Source: Streptomyces flavochromogenes (GTDB lineage: Bacteria > Actinomycetota > Actinomycetes > Streptomycetales > Streptomycetaceae). From it: DNA of 64,000 bases. Under the pieces are notes generated by a model. The model was not told the origin of the DNA. It did not search any database and saw only the letters and a program-made list of their open reading frames with translations. Positions 52,285-61,622 of the stretch are shown here, one piece after another. The DNA lies in assembly GCF_000717595.1 (NCBI RefSeq), contig NZ_JNZO01000010.1, positions 62,001 through 126,000 on the forward strand, written 5' to 3'. The translations under genes were made by a program, and so were the position numbers. How positions within the stretch are numbered: the first letter of the stretch is position 1; every line of letters begins with the position of its first letter.

Positions 52285-53037
52285 TGAATATCCCCCTCGA
52301 ACAGGACGTTGTGTGAGCGCACCCCCACACTAAAGGAGCTTGAATTCCGCGTTTTGGGGGCCGGTGAGGCGGAGTGGACCACGAGGCGACCACGACTCCC
52401 GAGTGCTCCACTGGACGGCGAGTGTCGGATTGCCGCGTCGGCCGTTGCAACTTCAGTCGTGGCACGCGCGGCCATCTGTCAGACGTTGGGATTCTCGTGA
52501 AGATCGAGGAACCCCCGCGTTCCTGCCTTGAGGTCAGCTGAGCGATCCTTTCCTCGGTTGCAGCAGGTTGGTGGAGTTCGACGAGGCGTTCCGCACCCAG
52601 CGTCTGCCGGGGCGGCCGGTGTCTGCGATCCCCGGTGTGGGGCGGGGCTGGGTAGTGCTGCTGCGGGGCCACGATCCCAGCGGAGGAGCAGGTCGCCCAG
52701 GACGAGATCACGCACCCGGCGCTGGCCGGCGGTCCTTGGCCGGTGATCGATGTAAGGGTGCAGCGTGAGGACCGGGACCCGTCGGCGGCCCCGGCCCGCT
52801 CCGTACGCTGCGCCGGAGGACGTCCTGCTGCCCTGCGAGCGGCCGGAGTTGGAGGCTGCGCGCAGATCGCCACGGGGCTGCCCCGGGGCCAGGGGGTTCG
52901 TGTGCGACCTCGGCGGCGTCGGCCTGGATCGGCGGATGGCGCTGTGCCAGCCTTGAACGCTTCTTGAGGTTGGACGCCGTACTGAGGGGAGGGACGCTCC
53001 AGGGATTCCAGGAAGGGTCCCTCCCGGCTCAGGTGTG
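52285..53037. other. Degraded region, no gene recognised
   Basis: Open frames on both strands contain short protein-like runs (for example HPALAGGPWPVIDVRVQRED near 52710-52770 on the plus strand), but none extends into a recognisable domain. It looks like gene remnants between the zinc-ribbon gene and the lectin-linked remnant. Confidence 0.4.
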
Positions 53038-53490
53038 TCAGCTGTGGATGAACCACCAGTTGTCGGCCTGGTTCGGCTCCACGTAGTCCTGCTTCTCGCC
53101 GCCGGTGGCCTCGCCGGAGCAGCCGGCGCCCGAGTAGCCGATCCAGTGCAGGTTCCCCTTCCACCACCAGCCGCCGATGTAGTTGTCCTTCACTGGGGTG
53201 TTGAAGCAGGCCGTGGTGTACTCGTCGGCCTGGGCCCCGACGGGGTGACCGAGGGCGATCGCACCCCCGTTGACCTTCTCCCGATGGAAGCGTGTTACAG
53301 GCCGATCTGGACGTAGTTGGCGCTGCCCTGGTTCCAGGGAGCCAGGCGATTGGCTTCCGAGGTTGGCGCCGGAGCAGCCACCGCTGAAGTAGGGGTGTCA
53401 CTTGCTTTGGCACGGCCCTTGAGGGCGTTCTCCGAACGGGGCGTCCGGAAGCAGTGGCCGAGCCATTCGTCCTTCTGGTTCCGGCGAGCC
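53038..53490 (-). pseudogene. Mosaic remnant of a secreted repeat protein with a thiolase motif
   Basis: On the minus strand, ADEYTTACFNTPVKDNYIGG and WWWKGNLHWIGYSGAGCSGE (ending at TGA 53038) look like a small extracellular domain. A degraded upstream copy reads EWLGHCFRTPRSENALKGRAK. Between them VNGGAIALGHPVGA (about 53239-53280) is a perfect thiolase active-site motif. The reading frame changes between segments. No complete gene is present; it appears to be a mosaic of pieces from different genes. Confidence 0.6.
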
Positions 53491-53499
53491 GGGAGAGGC

Positions 53500-54099
53500 T
53501 CACTCGCCGACGTACCACCGTTGGTTCGTTCCGTCGTTCTTCCGCCACAGCTGTGCCGGCGCGCCGACAACGTCGCTGAAGTTGCCGATTTCGATGGTGT
53601 AAGGGCTGAAGGAAGTGAGGTATTCGACAGGTCCCTCGCCCTCCGCGCTCCAGCGCATGAAGCGCTGGTTGTGCTCGTAGTGGCAGGTCCACTGGATGAG
53701 CTGGACGCCGTTCCCGGCGTTGCTGCCGGGGACGTCGATGCACTTTCCGCTGTTCTTGTTCGCGATGGCCCACTGGTTGGACCCATGGACGTCGTAGAAC
53801 CACCAGAGCTGGTTGGCGCCGCCGTGGCAGTCCCACTGCCGGATCGGAGCCTCGTCGTCGAGTCGCCAGTCGGCGACCTCCAGACATTTGCCGGAGGCCC
53901 GGTTGATGATCCTGAAAGGGCCCTGCAGTTCGTCGTCCGCCGAGGCGGGCTGGGCGAGTGCGCCGTTCTCGTCATACGGATGCAGAACACGGAAGGGGCT
54001 GATCGTGACGGCCGACGCGGTCGGCGCCGTGACGGCGAGAAGGCCGGCGGAGACCACCACGGCTCCGAGGGCCGCGGCGGTCTTCTTCCATAAGGACAT
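53500..54099 (-). CDS. Secreted ricin-type beta-trefoil lectin protein
   Basis: The 199-residue protein has a signal peptide (MSLWKKTAAALGAVVVSAGLLAVTAPTASA, cleavage near residue 30) and a ricin B-like domain with QxW repeats: RIINRASGKCLEVADW, IRQWDCHGGANQLWWFYDV, NKNSGKCIDVPGSNAGNGVQLIQWTCHYEHNQRF, and NDGTNQRWYVGE. It probably binds carbohydrate outside the cell. There is no catalytic domain. It lies just downstream of the AfsR-like regulator in the same direction. Confidence 0.92.
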   Translation of the reverse strand: MSLWKKTAAALGAVVVSAGLLAVTAPTASAVTISPFRVLHPYDENGALAQPASADDELQGPFRIINRASGKCLEVADWRLDDEAPIRQWDCHGGANQLWWFYDVHGSNQWAIANKNSGKCIDVPGSNAGNGVQLIQWTCHYEHNQRFMRWSAEGEGPVEYLTSFSPYTIEIGNFSDVVGAPAQLWRKNDGTNQRWYVGE

Positions 54100-54209
54100 G
54101 AACGTGCCTTCCTGCTGAGTGGGGGTGGTCCCCCACGGGTGAGGACGACCCTGCCCGGCGCCTCTAACCGCTCGTTAACGACCGGGTCGAGCGCTCTGAC
54201 GACCGGGCT

Positions 54210-57200
54210 TCAGAGAGCCTGGGCCCCGCGCAGCAGACCGCGCACCCGGGCGGCGTCAGGGGCGCCAAGCCGCTCGTCGACAGCCAGTGCGCGACGGAGG
54301 AAGGCGCGCCCCTCCTCGGAGCGGCCCAGCTCCCCGAGGGCCCGGCCGGCGCCCTCGCACGCGCGGGCCTCTTCGTAGGGGGCCCGTATCGCGTCGGCGA
54401 GGGCGAGGGCCTCCTCGTGGCATTCCAGTGCCTTGCTCCAGGCGCCTTCGGCAAGCCGAAGATCTCCGAGGATGACGAGTGCGCGCGCTCGACCGCCCCG
54501 GTCCCTTGTCTGCCGGCACAGTTCGATGCCCGCCCGTGCCAGGGCCACGGCGTCCGTGTGCGCCCCCAGCGAGGACCGCGCCTCGGCCAGGTGCATCGTC
54601 GCGTAGGCCCGTCCGAACAGGCTGCCGAGCTCCTCACAGAACGCCAGTGCCTCGCACAGGCCGGACTCGGCGGCCTCGGGCCGACCCCGGCGGAGGTCGA
54701 CGCGCGCGAGGTACGTGAGGGACTGGGCCTCACCAAGTCTGCTGCCGATCTCGCGGAACAGGCGCAAAGCCTCCTCGATGCTCTCCGCGGCTTCGTCGTA
54801 CGCACCGGTCAGCCGCAGCACGTCGCCGAGGTCGACCCGCGCGTTCGCCTCGCCCAGCGGATTGGCGAGGCGCACGTACAGGACAAGTGCCTCCCGGTGC
54901 CGCGCGATGGACTCTTCGTACCGGCCGAGGGAGGTCAGCACATCGGCGAGCATGGTGAGCGTGTTGGCCCGGCTGCGCTCGTCCTCCCGCTCCCCGTACG
55001 GTTCCAGAGCCCGCTCCAGATACTGCGCAGCCTCCCAGTAGTCCCCGGTGCTCTGGTGCAGGTGCCCGATGTCGATCCGGGCGGCGACCTGACCTCGAGC
55101 GTCGCCTGTGTCGACGAAGCACGCGAGCGCGCCGCGTTCGCTCCGCATGGCGTCGCCGAACCGGCCGGTCAGTCGCTGGACCCTGCCCAGGCCATGCAGC
55201 GCGATGCCCTCCCCCTGGCGGTCTCGCAGCTCGCGTACGAGTTCCAGAGCCGTTCGGAATCCCGCCTCGGCCTGCTCGTAGTCGCCTCTGAGGCAGTTGA
55301 TCATCGCCGTGTCGAGCCGCGCCTGGGCCTGTCCGCCGAGATCGGACCTCGTCAGCGCCGCGGCGAGCGCGGTCCCGTGCAGCCGTAGAGCCTCGCTCCA
55401 GTGACCCGTGGTGCGTAGGAACTCGGCCATCGCGGCAGGCAGACGGTGGGCGTGAGCAGTGAACCCGTGCCGGGCCGCGTGCCGGACCGCGGCGACCAGG
55501 TTCTCCTGTTCGGCCTGCATCCAGGCCCGTGCGTCCTCGGCCGCGCGGAGGACCGGCAGGACGGCCGTCCCGTGCGCGGGGAGCCCGGCGCCGGGCGCCG
55601 CAGCGTGCCGGGCCAGATGCCGGTCGGCCTCGACGGCGGCACTCAGGTAGTAGTCGAGAACGCGTTCCACGGCGGCCCCGGCCGAATCGCCGGTGTCCTC
55701 GGCGGCCCGCTCCCGCGCGTAGGCGCGGACCAGATCGTGCATGCGGTACCGGCCGCGCACCCGTTCCTCCAGCAGGTGCCTGCTCTCCAGGTCGTCGAGG
55801 AGGGCGCGGGCGGTACCCAGGGGAACGTCCTCGGCGGCAGCGGCGGCGTGGACGTCGACGCTGTCCCCGGGCAGCAGGCCGATCCGCTGGAAGAGGCGCC
55901 GGCTGCGTGGGGAGAGGTCCCGATACGACAGCGCGAAGGCCGCCTCGACCGAGGTGTTTTCGGAACTGAGGGCGTCGAGACCGCCGTGGGCGGCGCGGAG
56001 CTCCGCCACCACATCTGCGGGACCCCACGCGAGACGGTGCCGCAGCCGGGCGGAGACGAGCTGGAGCGCGAGCGGCAGATGCCCGCACAGAGAGCCGAGT
56101 GCGGGGACCGCCGGATCGTCGGCGGTGATGTCGACGCGTGCTGCCTTGGCCACGAGCAGCGTGACCGAGGCTTCCGGGGTCAGCAACCCGAGGGTGAGGG
56201 GCGTGGCGTCCACCAAGGCCTCGAGGCGCTGCCGGCTCGTGACGAGGACCAGCGAGCCGGGCGTGCCCGGCAGGAGCGGTTCGACCTGTTCGCTGTTCAG
56301 GGCGTCGTCGAGGACGACGAGGAATCGGCGGCCGGCGAGGCGGCTGCGCCACAGGCTGGCGAGGGCCGCCTGGTCGGTCGGCACGCGCTCGGGCAGTTCG
56401 CCCACGGCGAGCAGCAGGCTCGTGAGGGCCTCCACCGGGGCGACCGGTGCGGCGCCCGACGTGTGGGCGTGCAGGGTCAGGAAGATCTGGCCGTCGGGAA
56501 AGGCACTCTTGAGACGGTGGGCCACATGGACGGCGAGGGCCGTCTTGCCGACCCCGGGCATGCCGTCGACCGTGAGGACCTGCACGGCGCCGGGATCATC
56601 GGCGGAGGCGTACGGGACGGCGTCCAGCAGCCGGTCGATCTCCCGGTCCCGGCCGGTGAACGCTGCCGCCTGGCGGGGGAGCGCCGTCGGCGCGGCGACC
56701 TCCTCCGCCCGTGGGGCGACGTCTGCGACGCGCGTCCCCCGCCTCGCTCTGCCCCCGCGGTCGGGCCCGGGCACGCGCACCGGTTCGTCCTCCAGCGCCG
56801 CCTGGTACGCGGCGCGAACCACCGGGCCGGGCTCTACTCCCATGTCGTGGACGAGCGTGCGCCGCAGCCGGTGATACGCCTCCAGTGCCTCCGCCCTCCC
56901 GCCCGTCCGGTGCAGAGCACGGACCAACTGCGCGTGGAAGGACTCCCGGAGCGGGAACTCCTCGGTCAGGCGGCGCAGTTCCGGCAGCAGTTCAGCGAGT
57001 CGGCCTTGGCGAAGTGAGGCCTCCCCCCGTAGTTCGACGGCCTGCAGACGGGCCTCCTGCCACTCCGCCACCTGCGCGGCCGCCGCGTGGGCGAGGGTGG
57101 GGAACTCCGCGAGTGGAGCGCCGTGCCACAGCGACAGCGCCGCGTCCGTCTCGCGCCCGACCTGCTCCCAGTCAGCGCGGAGCCGGGCGGTGCGCGCTGC

Positions 57201-57518
57201 CTCAAGATGACGGGCCAGGAGCGTGTGGTCCACCTCGTCGGGGGCGGCTGTCAGCACGAGTCCGCCCGCTTCGCTGCGGACGCGGGTGCTGTCACCGAGC
57301 GAACGCCGCAGGCGCATCAGGTGGTTGTGGAGCGAGGCACGGGCCCTGACCGGTGGGTTTCCGGCCCACAGCAGGTCTTCGAGCCTGTCGAGGGGGAGTA
57401 CCCGGTTCGGTTCAAGCAGTAGCGCCGCCAACAGGGACCGGGCCATAGGGGACCGCGGAGCGAGGTCGCCCCTGAACGCGTCCCGCGCGACGAGCACGCC
57501 GAGCACGCCGAACCTCAT
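54210..57518 (-). CDS. AfsR/SARP-type regulator: BTAD, NB-ARC and TPR repeats
   Basis: The 1,102-residue protein begins MRFGVLGVLVARDAFRGDLAPRSPMARSLLAALLLEPNRVLPLD, the OmpR-like winged helix of SARPs. A bacterial transcriptional activation domain follows at about 95-240 (HTLLARHLEAARTARLRADWEQ, FHAQLVRALHRTGGRAEALEAYHRLRRTL). An NTPase domain has Walker A VDGMPGVGKTALAV near 315, and TPR repeats run from about 650 to the end. Regulators of this size often control specialised metabolism. ATG 57518 has GGGGGGTGAG upstream. No biosynthetic cluster lies beside it. Confidence 0.93.
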   Translation of the reverse strand: MRFGVLGVLVARDAFRGDLAPRSPMARSLLAALLLEPNRVLPLDRLEDLLWAGNPPVRARASLHNHLMRLRRSLGDSTRVRSEAGGLVLTAAPDEVDHTLLARHLEAARTARLRADWEQVGRETDAALSLWHGAPLAEFPTLAHAAAAQVAEWQEARLQAVELRGEASLRQGRLAELLPELRRLTEEFPLRESFHAQLVRALHRTGGRAEALEAYHRLRRTLVHDMGVEPGPVVRAAYQAALEDEPVRVPGPDRGGRARRGTRVADVAPRAEEVAAPTALPRQAAAFTGRDREIDRLLDAVPYASADDPGAVQVLTVDGMPGVGKTALAVHVAHRLKSAFPDGQIFLTLHAHTSGAAPVAPVEALTSLLLAVGELPERVPTDQAALASLWRSRLAGRRFLVVLDDALNSEQVEPLLPGTPGSLVLVTSRQRLEALVDATPLTLGLLTPEASVTLLVAKAARVDITADDPAVPALGSLCGHLPLALQLVSARLRHRLAWGPADVVAELRAAHGGLDALSSENTSVEAAFALSYRDLSPRSRRLFQRIGLLPGDSVDVHAAAAAEDVPLGTARALLDDLESRHLLEERVRGRYRMHDLVRAYARERAAEDTGDSAGAAVERVLDYYLSAAVEADRHLARHAAAPGAGLPAHGTAVLPVLRAAEDARAWMQAEQENLVAAVRHAARHGFTAHAHRLPAAMAEFLRTTGHWSEALRLHGTALAAALTRSDLGGQAQARLDTAMINCLRGDYEQAEAGFRTALELVRELRDRQGEGIALHGLGRVQRLTGRFGDAMRSERGALACFVDTGDARGQVAARIDIGHLHQSTGDYWEAAQYLERALEPYGEREDERSRANTLTMLADVLTSLGRYEESIARHREALVLYVRLANPLGEANARVDLGDVLRLTGAYDEAAESIEEALRLFREIGSRLGEAQSLTYLARVDLRRGRPEAAESGLCEALAFCEELGSLFGRAYATMHLAEARSSLGAHTDAVALARAGIELCRQTRDRGGRARALVILGDLRLAEGAWSKALECHEEALALADAIRAPYEEARACEGAGRALGELGRSEEGRAFLRRALAVDERLGAPDAARVRGLLRGAQAL

Positions 57519-57870
57519 GCTCACCCCCCGTGAGAACGCGGGGTCGGTCAGTACCCGCAGCTCGCATGATACGGCGGCGGGTCGGGCGACCGGGCGCAGC
57601 GGATGGTGTCGTGCACAAGCCGGCTCATACATGGTCGTGAAACCTCGGCGCGTGGTCTTGATGACCTGAGCCGGAACCGGGCCGAAGTCTTCCTAGAGGT
57701 GGCCTTGTGGCGATGCGTTCACCCCGATGGCTGGCGACGCGTCCGATCTCCGTGACTGGCCGGGATCATGATCGTTACTCGCAGTGGCAGCTCCGAGGGC
57801 AGCGGTACGGCCGCCCTCTCGCGCACTGAACGCGTGTCCGACGTCAGGTCGTCACGAGGAGGAATGACGA
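57519..57870. other. Intergenic, no gene recognised
   Basis: About 350 bp between the divergent AfsR-like and proline-rich protein genes. No operator was recognised. It should hold both promoters. Confidence 0.4.
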
Positions 57871-58482
57871 GTGGGTGGCTGGATCAGTGTCGGTCTCGGG
57901 GCTGCGGCGGTGCTGTGCCCGCTGCCGCACGGAGACGTGGCCGTCGTCATGGATCACTCTCCCACCCACGGTCACATGGTGGTCTGTGCCCCGGACGTAT
58001 GGGTCGACATGGGCTACGGCGGCGAGGTGACGGAAGCCCCGCGTCCCGCGTGCGCTCCCACGACCCCGCGGCCCACGGTTCCGCCGACTCCGTCACCCAC
58101 CGGGCCGCCGCTTCCGTCTCCTACGGCGCCGGCTCCTCCGGCGCAGCCGTCACCACCACCTCCGCCCCCGTCGGTCCCCGAGCCGGCGCCGCCGAGGCCG
58201 CCCGCGCTCTCGTCACCGGAAGCCGCTCCGGAACCCGCTGCCCCCGCACCCGGCCCCGAGTCGGCGCCGCCGACGCCCCCGGTGCCGAGCGTCGCCACCC
58301 CCGCTCCGGCGCAAGCGCTCAAGACATTCCAGTGGGAGCCGCGTTCGCACTACACGGGAGGTCCCTCCCGTCCCGCTCCGGCCAAGCTCTCGATGACCAT
58401 GTCCACGGTCGTGATCACCCTGCCGGCTGTTCTGGCCGCAGCCGCCCTGCGGCCCGGGTCCCGTCGTCGCGTCCGCGGCTGA
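57871..58482 (+). CDS. Proline-rich protein with C-terminal membrane segment
   Basis: The 203-residue protein begins VGGWISVGLGAAAVLCPLPHGDVAVVMDH. Residues 55-150 are almost wholly Pro, Ala, Ser and Thr, a typical cell-wall or periplasmic spacer. It ends with a hydrophobic stretch (STVVITLPAVLAAAAL) followed by RPGSRRRVRG, a membrane anchor with positive tail. GTG 57871 follows GAGGAGG. It is not a recognised family; its composition is like surface or mating proteins. Confidence 0.65.
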   Translation: MGGWISVGLGAAAVLCPLPHGDVAVVMDHSPTHGHMVVCAPDVWVDMGYGGEVTEAPRPACAPTTPRPTVPPTPSPTGPPLPSPTAPAPPAQPSPPPPPPSVPEPAPPRPPALSSPEAAPEPAAPAPGPESAPPTPPVPSVATPAPAQALKTFQWEPRSHYTGGPSRPAPAKLSMTMSTVVITLPAVLAAAALRPGSRRRVRG

Positions 58483-58579
58483 CCATCTGCCTGTCGTCCG
58501 GCCGCCGGGCCCTCCATCGGCCCACGGCGTCCGCCCCCGTACCTCCTACACATCGCCTCGCTCGTCCTGGAGTTATGCA

Positions 58580-59341
58580 ATGCCGGAATGGCTCGTCTAC
58601 ACCCTGGCCTCGGTCCTGGTCTGCGTTCTCGTCGTCACGGCGACCGTCCTGCGGCACCGCCGCGTGGCCGTCGACGAAGACACCTCCGAGACACCGGACG
58701 TCCTGGAGTACATGGTCATGATGGTCGGCGTCGTCTACGCCATCGTGCTCGGACTGGCGATCGCCGGGGTGTGGGAGGCCCGTACCGCGGCCGAGGACAC
58801 CGTCCAGCGCGAGGCCCAGGCCCTGTACGAGATCGATCAACGCCTGGACGTCTACCCCGACGCCTTCCGGACACAGATCAAGGAGCACATCGACGCCTAC
58901 GCCCGGCACGCGGTCACCGCCGAATGGCCCGCTCTGAAGGACGACCTGCCCGTCGACGGCACCGGCGCCGAACTGCTCGGCCGCATCCGGAGCGACATCG
59001 CTCATCGCACCCCGGCGGACGAGCTCCAGGCTCAGGCCTACCAGCCGCTCCTGGACCAGGTGGCGGCGGCGGACGACGCCCGTCACCAGCGCCTGGACAC
59101 CTCCGGCACGACCCTGCCCGCAGCCCTCTGGTTCGGCCTCCTCGCCGGTGCCCTGGTCACCCTCGGCCTGCTCTACACCCTGCAGATCCGCCGCTCCGCA
59201 CGCGAACTGCTGCTGGCCACCACCTTCAGCGCCCTGGTGGTCTTCCTGCTCTTCCTCGTCTGGAGCTTCGACGCGCCGCTCGGCCACTCCGGAACGGACT
59301 CCGCCCAGCCCTTGAGCGACCTCATCGACGCCGCCGTCTGA
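58580..59341 (+). CDS. DUF4239 (bestrophin-like) membrane protein
   Basis: The 253-residue protein matches DUF4239: an N-terminal helix (WLVYTLASVLVCVLVVTATVL), a second helix around EYMVMMVGVVYAIVLGLAIAGVW, a long charged helical middle (EDTVQREAQALYEIDQRL), then two helices (LPAALWFGLLAGALVTLGLLYTLQI and LLATTFSALVVFLLFLVWSFD). The family is related to bestrophin-like ion channels by prediction only. ATG 58580 follows CTGGAG. It may be co-transcribed with the proline-rich gene 97 bp upstream. Confidence 0.88.
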   Translation: MPEWLVYTLASVLVCVLVVTATVLRHRRVAVDEDTSETPDVLEYMVMMVGVVYAIVLGLAIAGVWEARTAAEDTVQREAQALYEIDQRLDVYPDAFRTQIKEHIDAYARHAVTAEWPALKDDLPVDGTGAELLGRIRSDIAHRTPADELQAQAYQPLLDQVAAADDARHQRLDTSGTTLPAALWFGLLAGALVTLGLLYTLQIRRSARELLLATTFSALVVFLLFLVWSFDAPLGHSGTDSAQPLSDLIDAAV

Positions 59342-59820
59342 CCAGGGATCACGAAGGATCGCGACACCGCACGTCGTGAAGCCGGGGCCCATCGGAAGCG
59401 GCGGGGCGGTACGGCACGGTGCCGGGTCGCTTGCGCCGTCGAGCCCGAACAGGAATCACGCAGACCTGCATCCGGACCGGTGCCGACAACGGAAGTGCCG
59501 GTGAGCGCCCGTCTTCATCCCCCGAGAGGCGGGCGCTCACCCCGCCCGGACAGCGAGACCCCGGCTGCCCCGCTGGCTGGTGGTGACGGCTGACCGGCGA
59601 TCCGCCGCTGCCCGTGGTGGGCGGCATCAGGGAATGGGGCGCACTGGGAGGTTTTGACGTCGCCCATGACCTGCCTGCATCGCTTCGGCCTGTGCAACCT
59701 CTTCACCACTGGCTACGTCCTGTCGCCATACCCGGACAGATGCGACGGCCCCATCGCCTCGTACGGCCCCCGCAGCCAGCCCGGAACGAGCGGAGTCAGC
59801 CTCGGCCCGCACATCACGGC
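59342..59820. other. Intergenic region with a strong hairpin
   Basis: No gene is evident. GTGAGCGCCCG (59501-59511) and CGGGCGCTCAC (59530-59540) form an exact 11-bp stem with an 18-base loop, probably the terminator of the DUF4239 unit. Confidence 0.5.
59501..59540. terminator. 11-bp hairpin, probable terminator
   Basis: Exact inverted repeat GTGAGCGCCCG/CGGGCGCTCAC about 160 bp after the DUF4239 gene and before the MerR promoter. It has no T-tract. Confidence 0.5.
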
Positions 59821-59850
59821 TTGACCTTCCAGCTGGGTCGAAGGTTTACC
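59821..59850 (+). promoter_or_regulatory. MerR-type promoter with dyad ACCTTC-N10-GAAGGT
   Basis: TTGACC (59821-59826) and TTTACC (59845-59850) form -35 and -10 elements with an 18-bp spacer, as is common for MerR-activated promoters, with the dyad ACCTTC (59824-59829)/GAAGGT (59840-59845) in the spacer. The MerR start is at 59860, so the message is nearly leaderless and the gene is probably autoregulated. Confidence 0.8.
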
Positions 59851-59859
59851 GTCGAAGGC

Positions 59860-60636
59860 ATGACGAGCTACCGCATCTCGCAGCTGGCCGAACGCAGCGG
59901 CGTGCCGGCCACCACGCTGCGGTTCTACGAGGACGCCGGTCTGCTCCCCGCGGACCGCACGCCGTCCGGGTACCGGATGTACGGCGAGGACGCGGTGGAG
60001 CGCCTGGCGTTCATCTCCTCGGCCAAGCTGCTGGGCCTGGCCCTGGACGAGATCCGCGAGCTTCTCGACGTCCGCGAGGAGGGGGTGTGCGCCTCGGTAC
60101 GAGCGCGGATGCTGCCGCTGGTCGCGGACCGGCTCACGGAGACCGACGGCCGGATCGCCGAGCTGCGTGCGTTCTCCGCCCACCTGGCCGGTGTCCACGC
60201 CGAGCTGTCGGACCCGGCGCCCGCTGGGACGTGCGGGCCGGACTGCGGCTGCACCACGGCCACGGGCCCGGCACCGGCCGGGCCCGTGGCGAACACGCTG
60301 TCGCCCATCCGCCCCGCCTCGGCCACCGAGGCGCGGCGGGACGCCCCGGTGGCCTGCACGCTGGGCGGCGCCGAACGGAGCGAGCGCACCGAGCAGTGGC
60401 AACAGCTGGTCGGCCAGGCCGAGGGGCGCGAGCAGATCCCCGACGGTGTCCGTCTTTCCTTCCCCGCCGGTGCCGAGCTGGCCGGCGAGGTCGTGGCGCT
60501 CGCTGCGGCGGAGCAGGGCTGCTGCGCGTTCTTCGACTTCACCTTGCGTCTGACCCCGATCGCTCTCCAGCTGGAGGTGCGGGCGCCCGAGTCAGCCGCC
60601 GGGATGCTGGACGACCTTTTCGGGGCAACCGCCTGA
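59860..60636 (+). CDS. MerR family regulator with cysteine-rich C-terminal extension
   Basis: The 258-residue protein has a MerR helix-turn-helix (SYRISQLAERSGVPATTLRFYEDAGLLPADRTPSGYRMYGEDAVERLAFI) and dimerisation helix. A cysteine cluster, AGTCGPDCGCTTA, near residues 120-133 suggests metal sensing. The C-terminal 100 residues (TLGGAERSERTEQW, LVALAAAEQGCCAFFDF-like block) form a second domain seen in some actinobacterial MerR proteins, with Cys in EQGCCAFF. A heavy-metal effector such as mercury or copper is suspected but not shown. A MerR-type dyad lies just upstream. Confidence 0.9.
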   Translation: MTSYRISQLAERSGVPATTLRFYEDAGLLPADRTPSGYRMYGEDAVERLAFISSAKLLGLALDEIRELLDVREEGVCASVRARMLPLVADRLTETDGRIAELRAFSAHLAGVHAELSDPAPAGTCGPDCGCTTATGPAPAGPVANTLSPIRPASATEARRDAPVACTLGGAERSERTEQWQQLVGQAEGREQIPDGVRLSFPAGAELAGEVVALAAAEQGCCAFFDFTLRLTPIALQLEVRAPESAAGMLDDLFGATA

Positions 60637-60800
60637 CCACCCCAGACCTCGCGTCCCGCCCGACCGGGCCTCGGCGCATGCTCGGCGCCGGCGCGGCCGC
60701 GGCCGCCGCCTGTGCGGTGTGCGTCGCTCCTCGTCGCAGCGATCTGGTGCACGCACCGGACCCGGACGGCTGCGGGGCCGACCCGCCCACAGGCGCCTGA
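60633..60800 (+). pseudogene. Remnant of a small membrane protein gene following merR-type gene
   Basis: The frame after the MerR stop reads TPDLASRPTGPRRMLGAGAAAAAACAVCVAPRRS then loses its hydrophobic character. Related loci usually have here a small membrane protein with the CAVC-type pair and two further helices. Here the start is CTG and the membrane part is missing, so it is probably broken. The frame ends at 60800. Confidence 0.45.
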
Positions 60801-60870
60801 TCACGCGGGACGTGAACGTCGAGCCGGTCTGCTTGGCCGTCGTGCAGTCTCCGGTGTCGCCGTGTGCGCC

Positions 60871-61374
60871 CTATTCCAAGGCTGCGGACCGGTTGTCCAG
60901 CAGGTCCAGCAGCGGTGCCCGATGGAGGGCGGCGATGGGTTCGAGCAGGTCGGGGTGGCGCAGCAGGGGCGCGGCGTCGTGTTCGTGGTCGCTGGGGCTG
61001 GTGAGGCGCGTGAGCTCGCCGGACTGGCCGCGGTCGGCGAAGTGGTGGGCGCCGACGGCGAGTGCGGGGGCGGCGAGGAGGCAGGCGGCCCAGCTGACGA
61101 CGGTCTCGTCCACCCAGGTGCGCCAGGCGTCGTCGGCGTCGTCGCCGTGATCGGCGCCGGTGAGCCAGTCGAGCCGCGCGCTTCCGCCGGGGCCGAGGAG
61201 GTGCAGGATCTCGGCATCGATCGCCGTCGGGAACCGCAGGGCGGTGGCGAGGGTGACGGCCTGCTGGGCCTGGGCCTCGGCCAGAGCCCGGCTGAATGCG
61301 CCCGGGGCGGGTGGGAAGGCGGTCAGCAGCCAGCGGGTGCCGGCGGCTATGACGGGTGCGAGATCGGCGGTCAC
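60871..61374 (-). CDS. Hypothetical protein (167 aa)
   Basis: The protein begins VTADLAPVIAAGTRWLLTAFPPAPGAF and is alpha-helical, acidic and without recognised motifs. GTG 61374 was chosen because the upstream in-frame sequence is arginine-rich, runs through a tandem repeat and looks non-coding. It lies between the MerR locus and the hemerythrin gene. No function is assigned. Confidence 0.6.
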   Translation of the reverse strand: MTADLAPVIAAGTRWLLTAFPPAPGAFSRALAEAQAQQAVTLATALRFPTAIDAEILHLLGPGGSARLDWLTGADHGDDADDAWRTWVDETVVSWAACLLAAPALAVGAHHFADRGQSGELTRLTSPSDHEHDAAPLLRHPDLLEPIAALHRAPLLDLLDNRSAALE

Positions 61375-61530
61375 GGCGGCTTCCTCGGGGGCGTGCTCGC
61401 CCCGGCCCGATACCCGGGCCTGCGAGCTGCGGCGCGAAGCTGCGCCGCTCCGCTGGTGGCCGGCCAGCGTAGCCCGGAGCGGCAGGCGTGCGGCATGACG
61501 CACGTCACCGTCCATCCAGGGCGGCGGGCC

Positions 61531-61613
61531 CGCACGCGTACCCTGCGGTCCGGCGCCCCGCACGCGTACCCTGCGGTCCGGCGCCCCGCACGCGTACCTG
61601 CGGCCCGCCGCTC
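61531..61613. repeat. 28-bp tandem repeat, about three copies
   Basis: A 28-bp unit starting CGCACGCGTACCC is repeated exactly at 61531-61558 and 61559-61586, then in a degenerate third copy at 61587-61613. It lies between the hypothetical protein gene and the hemerythrin gene. Confidence 0.85.
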
Positions 61614-61622
61614 CGGACGGGG

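Noticed and set aside
57631..57632. Longer start for the AfsR-like regulator near 57632
   Set aside because: The 38-residue extension is not family-like; MRFGVLG at 57518 aligns with the winged-helix start and has a strong ribosome-binding site.
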